Positions 1 to 7,295 of a stretch of 64,000 bases of DNA are shown here, in pieces (the first letter of the stretch is position 1; each line of letters starts with the position of its first letter). The translations under genes and the position numbers were made by a program. The DNA is taken from contig NC_012982.1 of assembly GCF_000023785.1 (NCBI RefSeq), forward strand, positions 2,914,001 through 2,978,000. The letters run 5' to 3'. The DNA is from Hirschia baltica ATCC 49814. Lineage in GTDB: Bacteria > Pseudomonadota > Alphaproteobacteria > Caulobacterales > Hyphomonadaceae. The notes below the pieces were generated by a model. The model did not search any database, was not told the DNA's origin, and saw only the letters and a program-made list of their open reading frames with translations.

Positions 1-258
1 CCATTCCGTGCGACATATAAAATGAGCTATCTGGACAGTGTCCTAGCTGAAGAAGGTGCAACGATTGAAAACAATCCAAACCACCTCATCAGCTCAAACT
101 ACACTCATGACTTATCAGCAGCTTATGAATTGCAAAATGGTTTGACCGTTCGCGCTGGTGTTAAAAACATGTTTGATGAAGCACCTTCTTACCCATCATT
201 GAGCTATGGTGACATTCTAGGTCGCCGTTACTTTGTTGGACTGAACTATATGTTCTAG
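1..258 (+). CDS. TonB-dependent receptor, C-terminal fragment (5' end outside window)
   Basis: The reading frame is open from the first base and ends at TAG 256-258, so only the last 85 residues of a longer protein are present. The stretch NGLTVRAGVKNMFDEAPSYP and the final LNYMF are typical of the last beta-strands of outer-membrane TonB-dependent receptors, which end in an aromatic residue for BAM recognition. The next gene, a secreted peptidase, starts 39 bases later on the same strand, so the receptor probably heads the transcript and imports the ligand that the peptidases process. The ligand cannot be read from this fragment. Confidence 0.85.
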   Translation, partial: PFRATYKMSYLDSVLAEEGATIENNPNHLISSNYTHDLSAAYELQNGLTVRAGVKNMFDEAPSYPSLSYGDILGRRYFVGLNYMF

Positions 259-297
259 CATTTCGTTAGCTAACAACTTGAAAATGAATGGATTAAA

Positions 298-1824
298 ATG
301 AAAAAACCTTTCTTTTTCTTCACGGCAATTATAGCCGCTACTTCAATGTTCTGGAGCTGCAATGCAGCTCCAGTCGCGGATGCCACCAAAGGCAATGATG
401 CAACACTGCATCGTCAATCCGTATACGAAACTTCTGTTTCAAAAACCGGCATATTCGGAGATAAGAAAATCTCCTATACAGCCGCATTAGAAACAATCGA
501 GATTCAAAAAAATTCCAAAGAACTCGGGGCAAAACTAGTTACGATTTCTTACGTTGCTGAAAATGAAACCGCAAAGACGGAACGCCCCGTTCTTTTTGTT
601 TTCAATGGCGGTCCAATCTCATCGTCCATACCACTTCACATCGGGGCAACAGGCCCTTATCGCGTTGCTTTTGACGATGATATTTCTATCAATGTAGAAA
701 ATGCAAAACTCATTGAAAATACATATTCCCCTCTAGCTGTCGCCGACCTTGTCTACTTTGATCCAGCCTCAACCGGACTTAGCAAAGTATCTGAAGGTAT
801 TGATCCACTCGTCTACACCTCACTTGAAGCAGACGCTCAACAATTTGTAGACTTCGCAACGACTTGGTTACAGCTGCATAATCGAGAACAAGCACCGATA
901 TTTATTGTTGGAGAAAGCTTTGGAACGATGCGCGCCGCATTGGCCGCCGGCATGCTCACAACGCAACACCCAGACATCCAACTTGAAGGTGTGATGCTGA
1001 TGGGACAAGCCGTCAACATTATAGAATACGCGCAACGCAAACAAAACATCATTAGCTATGTCGCTTCACTCCCCACATTAGCTGCTGCCGCATGGGATTT
1101 AGATGTTGCAGATAAAGCTAATTATACATTTGAAAGCTTCATAAACGAAGCCACATCCTTTGCGGACAGTGAATATTTAGCAGCTCTCTATAAAGGCAAT
1201 CTGCTCTCAGCAAACGAAGTACAATCGATTTCAGCCAAGCTAGAAAAATACACTGGCATCCCTGCGCAATTTTATGTCGACAACAATATCCGCATAACCA
1301 AGCAACAATACCGTAGCGAACTTTTCAAAGACAAAAAACTACTCCTTGGAAACTCCGATATCCGGTATTCACGCTCAATTGATGAAGAAGGTCCTGCTGA
1401 TCCTTCTAGAGTGATTTATGAGCGTTATATCAAAGCTTTTACATCCTATTTCCAAGACGTGTTTGGTTTTCCATTGCCCGACTCATATGTGAATGGTGAA
1501 TATTTTGGCGGCCTGCCAAGTTGGGATTGGATAGATGTGTCACCATTTGGCGCGTATGCATATGGGGATCATTTAAACCCAGCATTTGAAGCCAACCCTG
1601 AGTTTCGTTTGGTCATTTCCAACGGCTATCATGATGCGCAAACCACTGTTGGTGGTGCACGCTATGCAGCAATGCAATCCGATTGGCCCAAAGACCGCGT
1701 AAAACTATCTTTTTACCGAGGTGGCCACATGGCTTATTCAATAGAAAACTCAGCCAAACTATTCTGTGAGGATTTGAAAACCCTTATTACAGGTGAACAA
1801 AGCAATCTCGACGAGACATTATAA
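298..1824 (+). CDS. S10 family serine carboxypeptidase-like lipoprotein (paralogue 1)
   Basis: A 508-residue alpha/beta-hydrolase of the S10 carboxypeptidase family, expected to trim C-terminal residues from peptides outside the cytoplasm. A hydrophobic leader (residues 4-20) ends at Cys21 in FWSC, a poor but possible lipobox. The family block FNGGP is followed by I where GGPG is usual. The nucleophile is Ser207 in GESFG; Asp446 (GYHD) and His477 (GGHM) fit the rest of the triad. It is the second gene of a receptor-S10-cyclodeaminase-S10 run, with the next ATG directly after its stop. Two further S10 paralogues lie at 2778 and 5905. Fold and triad are clear; the substrate is unknown. Confidence 0.88.
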   Translation: MKKPFFFFTAIIAATSMFWSCNAAPVADATKGNDATLHRQSVYETSVSKTGIFGDKKISYTAALETIEIQKNSKELGAKLVTISYVAENETAKTERPVLFVFNGGPISSSIPLHIGATGPYRVAFDDDISINVENAKLIENTYSPLAVADLVYFDPASTGLSKVSEGIDPLVYTSLEADAQQFVDFATTWLQLHNREQAPIFIVGESFGTMRAALAAGMLTTQHPDIQLEGVMLMGQAVNIIEYAQRKQNIISYVASLPTLAAAAWDLDVADKANYTFESFINEATSFADSEYLAALYKGNLLSANEVQSISAKLEKYTGIPAQFYVDNNIRITKQQYRSELFKDKKLLLGNSDIRYSRSIDEEGPADPSRVIYERYIKAFTSYFQDVFGFPLPDSYVNGEYFGGLPSWDWIDVSPFGAYAYGDHLNPAFEANPEFRLVISNGYHDAQTTVGGARYAAMQSDWPKDRVKLSFYRGGHMAYSIENSAKLFCEDLKTLITGEQSNLDETL

Positions 1825-2781
1825 ATGCGCGTTTTTTCTGCTAAAGACGTAGAAACTCACCTAACCTATATCGATTGCATCCGCATAATGCAGGATGCAA
1901 TGATCAAACTGTCATCGAATGAAACACGCCAAATGCTCCGACAAATTCTGCCTTTAGGTGCAGATAAAATGTTTGGTATTATGGGCGGTACGTTAGGCGA
2001 TTTCGATATTTTTGGCTCTAAGCTTGTTGCCGTTTCCCCGAGCCGAACTGACAAAACATCAGGCTCTCATCAGGGCGTTGTCGTTACTTTCGATAAAGAC
2101 ACACTCGCCCCCACTTGCATCGCCGATGCGAGTGCTATCACCGCCATTAGAACAGCAAGCACTAGCGCCATGGCAACCAATCTGCTTGCGCGCAAAGAAG
2201 CAAGTATTTTGACTATTCTAGGCACTGGTGAACAGGCATTTCATCATGCGCTAGCTATATTGGAAGTCAGACAAATCAATGAAATCCGTATTTGGGGCCG
2301 CAGCCTTCACAAAGCCGCGCAACTTACTCAGAAAATAGAGCAGCTTACAGGCATAAAATGCACCCCGTATCAACACGTTGAAACCGCATGCGCAAAAGCT
2401 GACATAATATGTACAGTTACGAGCGCTTCGACGCCTATTCTACACCAACACCATGTCTCCAAAGGTACACACCTGAACGTAGTAGGTTCAAGCTTTGATG
2501 GACCACGTGAAATAGATGACGCACTTGTATCTATCTCAAAATTTATTGTTGATTCAAAAACTTCTGTAGAAAGCCAAGGCTCCGAATACAGGCATGCATT
2601 GGCAAATAAAGCAATTTCAGAAAACCATATTCTCGGAGAAATTGGCGAAGTGGCCTCTAAAACATTAGATGCACGAACAAGCAGTGAAGACATCACCATT
2701 TTCAAATCTCTAGGACACATCGTCCAAGACATTGCAGCAGTTGCTTATATTGCTGAAAAAACAAAGGAAGTTACGCAATGA
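1825..2781 (+). CDS. Ornithine cyclodeaminase / mu-crystallin family protein
   Basis: A 318-residue NAD(P)-dependent enzyme of the OCD/mu-crystallin family; members are ornithine cyclodeaminases, alanine dehydrogenases, ketimine reductases or opine-type dehydrogenases. The dinucleotide motif GTGEQA is at 133-138 and the family segment around TAIRTASTSA at 106-115. Lys66 in GSKLV is in the position of the substrate-binding lysine. There is no leader, so it is cytosolic. It starts directly after the stop of the first S10 gene, and its own stop overlaps the next start (ATGA), implying translational coupling with two secreted peptidases. It therefore probably handles an amino acid or imine released from the imported substrate. 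Family is certain, substrate is not. Confidence 0.85.
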   Translation: MRVFSAKDVETHLTYIDCIRIMQDAMIKLSSNETRQMLRQILPLGADKMFGIMGGTLGDFDIFGSKLVAVSPSRTDKTSGSHQGVVVTFDKDTLAPTCIADASAITAIRTASTSAMATNLLARKEASILTILGTGEQAFHHALAILEVRQINEIRIWGRSLHKAAQLTQKIEQLTGIKCTPYQHVETACAKADIICTVTSASTPILHQHHVSKGTHLNVVGSSFDGPREIDDALVSISKFIVDSKTSVESQGSEYRHALANKAISENHILGEIGEVASKTLDARTSSEDITIFKSLGHIVQDIAAVAYIAEKTKEVTQ

Positions 2782-4328
2782 AACTGCTTCAAATATTTAG
2801 TATCGGTATCTGTGTATTCCACCTAACAATGCTGCCTACTTCCCTTGCTCAAAATCCCATTCCATCGTCTGAAATTGTTCCAACTTTTAAAGGTGAGCCC
2901 TCCCCTTATAGCAAGATAACTCAGCACCAAATTAAAATTGGACGCGACAAGGTCTCCTATGATGCAATTGCGGGAGAAACTTATTTAAAAGACACAGCAG
3001 GCAACACGACAGGCAGCATTTTTAGCTTCAGCTATATTCGAACAGATAAAGTCACTGCAAACCGTCCTGTGCTCTTTGTTTTCAATGGCGGTCCAGGTTC
3101 AGCATCGTTATGGATGCATATGGGGGCACTTGGCCCCAAGCAGCTAAAATTGGACAAAGATGTAAACCCCACAAATGTCCCACCCTTTGAAATCATTGAT
3201 AATAAAAACTCACCTTTAGACTATGCTGATCTGGTTTTTATTGATCCTATTGGGACAGGCTTTAGCCGTCCCCTCAATGGAACAGATCCCAAAATATTCT
3301 GGGGTGTTGATGAAGATGCGGATTCAATCGCTCAATTTATAGAGCTTTGGCTAACGCAAAACAAACGCTGGAATTCTCCCAAATACGTTTTAGGAGAAAG
3401 TTATGGCTCAACACGGGCCGCGATTTTGCCTCGCGCACTTTTGGGGAGTCCTTTTCCTCCCGGTGTAATGCGTGGGATCACGCTAGACGGTATTATTCTT
3501 CTAGGCACAACTTTGGACAAACACAGCGCAACAGCGCCTCCTAAAGCTCAAAATGAGATTTTAAAAGCACACGCTTTGCGTTTGCCAGGCATTGCTGTCA
3601 CCGCCGCTTTTCATGGTCTGACACAGCCTGAAGAAGAAATCGAAAGCTTCTATAATCAAACCCTTGAATTCTCAAAAACGACCTATTTTGAAGCTTTACT
3701 AAAAGCAGATAACGGCACTCTTTCGATAAACGAAAAAGAGCTAATCCTACAAAAATTGAAAGAACTAACGGGGCTGACCGAAGAACAAATTGGCGATGAT
3801 CTGGTCGTTACAGAAGGTGAATTTTCCAACACGGCATTGCAAAACAAAGGCTTACAAGTTGGCCTCTATGATAGTCGCTACACACTTCCTCTCGTCAATT
3901 CAGGACACGACCCTGTTGCAGATGACGCGGCAATGACGCAGTATGTTCCTGGATTTGTCGCTGGTTTTCATATGTTGCTGAGCGAACATCTCGGTGTAGA
4001 AATCGCGCGTCCTTACACTGCAATTCGCTGGAAAGACCTGCTACCTTATTGGAATTTTGAACGCGGATTTACACCAGTCCCTGCAAAGAATAGCGCGCAG
4101 GAACTTGCTTGGTCTTTACGACGCAATAAAGATCTGCGCGTTTTTGTAGCCTCAGGATATTATGATCTGGTAACAACACCGGCCGCCGCCTATGATCAAA
4201 TCCAGTCTGGCGGTGTTCCTCTCGATCGAGTGACCTTTAAAGAATACCCATCAGGTCACATGCTTTATCTAGGTGGAACATCTGAAGCTTTTAGCAAGGA
4301 TTTGAAAAATTTCATTCTTCAGAAATGA
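2778..4328 (+). CDS. S10 family serine carboxypeptidase-like protein (paralogue 2)
   Basis: A 516-residue exported S10 hydrolase. The signal peptide spans residues 1-25, with probable cleavage after TSLAQ. The block FNGGPGSAS is canonical here, unlike paralogue 1. The triad is Ser208 in GESYG, Asp463 in GYYD and His494 in SGHM. The start codon overlaps the cyclodeaminase stop by 4 bases. The gene ends 4 bases before the convergent PLP-enzyme gene, with a 13-bp inverted repeat across the junction. A peptide carboxypeptidase role in the periplasm is likely; specificity cannot be judged. Confidence 0.9.
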   Translation: MKLLQIFSIGICVFHLTMLPTSLAQNPIPSSEIVPTFKGEPSPYSKITQHQIKIGRDKVSYDAIAGETYLKDTAGNTTGSIFSFSYIRTDKVTANRPVLFVFNGGPGSASLWMHMGALGPKQLKLDKDVNPTNVPPFEIIDNKNSPLDYADLVFIDPIGTGFSRPLNGTDPKIFWGVDEDADSIAQFIELWLTQNKRWNSPKYVLGESYGSTRAAILPRALLGSPFPPGVMRGITLDGIILLGTTLDKHSATAPPKAQNEILKAHALRLPGIAVTAAFHGLTQPEEEIESFYNQTLEFSKTTYFEALLKADNGTLSINEKELILQKLKELTGLTEEQIGDDLVVTEGEFSNTALQNKGLQVGLYDSRYTLPLVNSGHDPVADDAAMTQYVPGFVAGFHMLLSEHLGVEIARPYTAIRWKDLLPYWNFERGFTPVPAKNSAQELAWSLRRNKDLRVFVASGYYDLVTTPAAAYDQIQSGGVPLDRVTFKEYPSGHMLYLGGTSEAFSKDLKNFILQK

Positions 4329-4332
4329 TTTT

Positions 4333-5589
4333 TTATTGAGCATTTCCAAGAACATCTAGGAAATGCTCAATGTCTGTTGAGGTGTTAAACACTGACACAC
4401 TAGGACGAATACGGTGTGTCGATATAGATGTTGATATACCTGCATCCTTAAACCGAGCGCCAAGCTTCTCTCTTGCATCTTGGTAGGCAGCTGCAACAAT
4501 CGGGGTGGATGTACCTTCGGGTGTAATGACATCAAATCCACGCGTTTGCATGCCCTCTACCAATTGCGCCGTAAGCAAATTTGCATGTGATTGGATCTTA
4601 TCAACACCATGCGCCAGAATATACTCTAGCGATCCATTCAACTGAGCAGCAGTTACATGGTTATAAGTTCCCAGAGCAAACCAGCCAGACGTATCATCAG
4701 AAAAAGCGTAATCAACAATCGTGTCACTTGGTGGATCAAAAGGATATATGTGAGACTTGAACTCACTCATACCATAATAGCCCCAATTTGAACGCTCAAG
4801 ATGTGCACGCCCAGCCTTGCTGGCATATAGAAAACCTAGACCGAAATCTCCCATAAGCCATTTATAACTGGCACATGCCGCAAAATCCACGCCGCTTTCA
4901 CTAAGATCTAATGGAATACAGCCTGCCGCATGGATTATGTCTGCGTAAACCAATGCACCTCTGGAATGAGCAAGATCACACACAGCCTTCAAATCATGCT
5001 GAAAGCCATTAAAAGTTGAAACTAAAGACAAGGCCACAAGCTTCGTACCCGGTTGAATAGCTTTTTCCATATCTTCCATATGAATTTTATTGTCACGCGC
5101 CTTAACCCACGTCACCTCACAGCCCTTTTTCTCAAAATCTGCATAGACTGGTAGAGAAGCGAAAAAGTGCAGTGTATCCGTCACTATTTTTGCTCCTTTC
5201 TTTGGCAGACCTAAAGAGCGCAAAATGGCTTGTTCACCAGCTGTCGTGCTTTGAACATAGGTCAAGTCAGATGGATCAACATTCACAAGTTTGGCAAATT
5301 TCTCGATGGGCGCTTTTGTATTCAGATGATAGTCATCGCCAGGAGCAAACGTCTTTTTATGCGCCAAATACGCATCTATTTCTGCTTGGGATTGACGCAG
5401 CATTGGATGTTGTGAAGCGGCATTTAGATAGACGGTTTTACCTAAATCAAAACTATGTCGATCGGGAAAATTCGTCACCGTTTCGTTAGCAGCGTAAGCT
5501 TCACTATTGGCCCCGTAAGCACATGCAGAAACCGCACCAGCAAGACCTGCTGTACTCAGTGTTAAATAGTTTCTACGAGTCATTTTCAT
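4333..5589 (-). CDS. Exported class-V aminotransferase-fold PLP enzyme
   Basis: A 418-residue fold-type I PLP enzyme of the class-V aminotransferase group (cysteine desulfurase / isopenicillin-N-epimerase-like). The N-terminus carries TRRNYL followed by a hydrophobic stretch and VSAC at 20-23, which reads as a Tat signal with a lipobox, so the enzyme would be exported folded with its cofactor. Lys243 in SYKW is the likely Schiff-base lysine, and ADIIHAAG at 216-223 holds the cofactor-binding Asp. A strong GGAGGT ribosome-binding site precedes the ATG. It is divergent from the third S10 gene and convergent with the second. The reaction may be lyase, epimerase or transaminase. Confidence 0.82.
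   Translation of the reverse strand: MKMTRRNYLTLSTAGLAGAVSACAYGANSEAYAANETVTNFPDRHSFDLGKTVYLNAASQHPMLRQSQAEIDAYLAHKKTFAPGDDYHLNTKAPIEKFAKLVNVDPSDLTYVQSTTAGEQAILRSLGLPKKGAKIVTDTLHFFASLPVYADFEKKGCEVTWVKARDNKIHMEDMEKAIQPGTKLVALSLVSTFNGFQHDLKAVCDLAHSRGALVYADIIHAAGCIPLDLSESGVDFAACASYKWLMGDFGLGFLYASKAGRAHLERSNWGYYGMSEFKSHIYPFDPPSDTIVDYAFSDDTSGWFALGTYNHVTAAQLNGSLEYILAHGVDKIQSHANLLTAQLVEGMQTRGFDVITPEGTSTPIVAAAYQDAREKLGARFKDAGISTSISTHRIRPSVSVFNTSTDIEHFLDVLGNAQ
4335..4371. repeat. 13-bp perfect inverted repeat at convergent gene ends
   Basis: Arms 4335-4347 and 4359-4371 are exact reverse complements around an 11-base loop. The hairpin includes the last codons and stop of the minus-strand PLP enzyme and begins just after the plus-strand S10 gene. 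A T-run lies on the wrong side for classical termination in either direction, so it may be a transcript-end hairpin or a weak bidirectional terminator. Confidence 0.6.
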
Positions 5590-5782
5590 TGACCTACCTC
5601 CAGTGTGTTACCTCATCATAAATCTCGAAAATGGTGATGAATTGTCAACTTTAGAGAGCTGGTTCTTTTCTGGACATAAACATTTCCAAATACGTGAATA
5701 CACCGCATAATCATTGCCACAACAGAGTAAGTGGCAGGATTTTGGAATAGTAGTTCTGCGTTTTAAAGACGAGAATATTCAA

Positions 5783-5908
5783 ATGGATATGATCTTTCGA
5801 AAAATAGTATTGAGCTGCCTGTTCAGCGTTTTGCCACTATCTGGAACGACAGCTCAGTGTGAGACACCTGAAGAAGTCACCCCCCCCCGATCTTCTTCAA
5901 CGTCGTGA
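5783..5908 (+). pseudogene. Detached signal-peptide leader of S10 paralogue 3
   Basis: ATG 5783 opens a 41-codon frame that begins MDMIFRKIVLSCLFSVLPLS and continues to an Ala-Gln cleavage-like site, a good signal peptide. After the C tract at 5880-5888 the frame reaches TGA at 5906-5908. The S10 catalytic body continues in the next frame. One added base in the tract (C10) would join leader and body into one exported protein; two fewer (C7) would do the same. As written it is a stranded leader: a frameshift mutation, a sequencing error, or a phase-variable switch. Confidence 0.65.
5880..5888 (+). repeat. C9 homopolymer at the frame junction of an S10 gene
   Basis: Nine consecutive C lie between the signal-peptide frame and the catalytic frame. 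Such tracts are prone to slipped-strand length change. The count sets whether the peptidase is made with its signal peptide. Confidence 0.9.
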
Positions 5909-7284
5909 AGAAAGACATATCCTACCCTTTGAACACAGAATTTCATGTGTCAATCCAGTGGGATTCACTTGAAATAGGGCTCGTTGCAGAAAGAGACCCC
6001 CCACCCTTTCTCTCTGCAACGAGTTACCTTTTAAATTCAAAAAGCAATGACAACAAACGCCCCATTATATTTTTCTTCAATGGCGGTCCGGGCGCATCTT
6101 CCTCCCCTCTCCATTTTTCAATGGGACCATTTACCCGCAATAAAACAGATAAAACAAAGCCTGCTTTCCCGCTTAATCCTGACTCATTGATAGACACTGC
6201 AGATCTTGTTTTTATTGACCCGATCGACACGGGATTTAGTCGCTCAAATAGTGACGAAGCTGCAGATAAATATCTAGACATCAACAATGATGCCGAAGCA
6301 GTCGCTTTATTCATTCGCACTTGGATAAAAGAATACAAAAGAGAAGACGCACCCATCTTCATTACAGGACAAAGCTATGGCGGCTTTCGTCTCGGTAAAT
6401 TACTACCCTATCTGGAAGAAGTGACCCCAGCCGGTTTGATTATGGTTTCCCCAATGCTCGATGGCAGCCTCTCAAACTATGATCAGGCTTTTGTTTCAAC
6501 CCTCCCCGCTATGACAGCCACAGCATGGCGCTATGGCAAGTCCGCATTAGATCTCCCGCTTGAAAGAGACGTCTTCGATCGCGCGCAAGAATTTGCTGAA
6601 ACCGAATATCTTCTAGCCCTCCAAAAAGGCGACAAGCTTCCTCAAGATGAAGCCGAGCACATCGCACAAACCCTCAGCAAGCTTACAGGTTTGGATAAGG
6701 CCGCGATCTTGTCTCAAAATCTGCGGATAGATACCCAATATTTCCTAGAAAACCTGCTCGCAAAAGACAATAAACTGATAAGCCGGTTAAACACAGCAAA
6801 AGCCGTCGTCAAAAAACCTCCGCAACGCGAAGACCGACCAGACGCTGCAAACGATCCTTCATTGGCCCTTGGCCGCTCAAATGTAATCGCAGCGCCTGAT
6901 ATCGCAGATTACCTAAAAGAAAAAACTGGGATTGAATTTGAAGACGATTATAGATCTTTGAATTTAGATGCTAATTTTGGTTGGAATTGGTCCTCCGGTC
7001 GCGCCTATTCTCCCACGCTTTCAGCGATCAAACCTTTGCGTGACTATCTAACAAAGCACAACAAAACTCAGCTCTTAGTGTTTACAGGAATGCGTGATTT
7101 AGCTGTGCCAGCAGGTACAGTAGAATATATTCTCGATCATTCTGGGTTACCTGCAAATCAAGTCGATTTTCAAATCCTTGAAGGTGGTCATTCCCCGTAT
7201 GAAGAAACAACGCAATTTCCTATATTTACGAACCTAATTCGCGAGCTCGTTCGCGAAACCACATCTGATAAAACTTCCCAATAG
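5905..7284 (+). CDS. S10 family serine carboxypeptidase-like protein (paralogue 3), body out of frame with its leader
   Basis: A 459-residue S10 hydrolase body without its own signal peptide. FNGGPGASS at 59-67, Ser157 in GQSYG, Asp in GMRD and His in GGHS give a complete triad, so the catalytic part is intact. The only start in this frame near the junction is GTG 5905, which overlaps the leader's TGA as GTGA; re-initiation could make a cytoplasmic form, but no convincing ribosome-binding site is seen. More probably the true gene is 5783-7284 with one more C in the tract. It is followed 11 bases later by the amidohydrolase-RidA gene, suggesting an operon. Confidence 0.75.
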   Translation: MKKDISYPLNTEFHVSIQWDSLEIGLVAERDPPPFLSATSYLLNSKSNDNKRPIIFFFNGGPGASSSPLHFSMGPFTRNKTDKTKPAFPLNPDSLIDTADLVFIDPIDTGFSRSNSDEAADKYLDINNDAEAVALFIRTWIKEYKREDAPIFITGQSYGGFRLGKLLPYLEEVTPAGLIMVSPMLDGSLSNYDQAFVSTLPAMTATAWRYGKSALDLPLERDVFDRAQEFAETEYLLALQKGDKLPQDEAEHIAQTLSKLTGLDKAAILSQNLRIDTQYFLENLLAKDNKLISRLNTAKAVVKKPPQREDRPDAANDPSLALGRSNVIAAPDIADYLKEKTGIEFEDDYRSLNLDANFGWNWSSGRAYSPTLSAIKPLRDYLTKHNKTQLLVFTGMRDLAVPAGTVEYILDHSGLPANQVDFQILEGGHSPYEETTQFPIFTNLIRELVRETTSDKTSQ

Positions 7285-7295
7285 AAAGACGGCTA

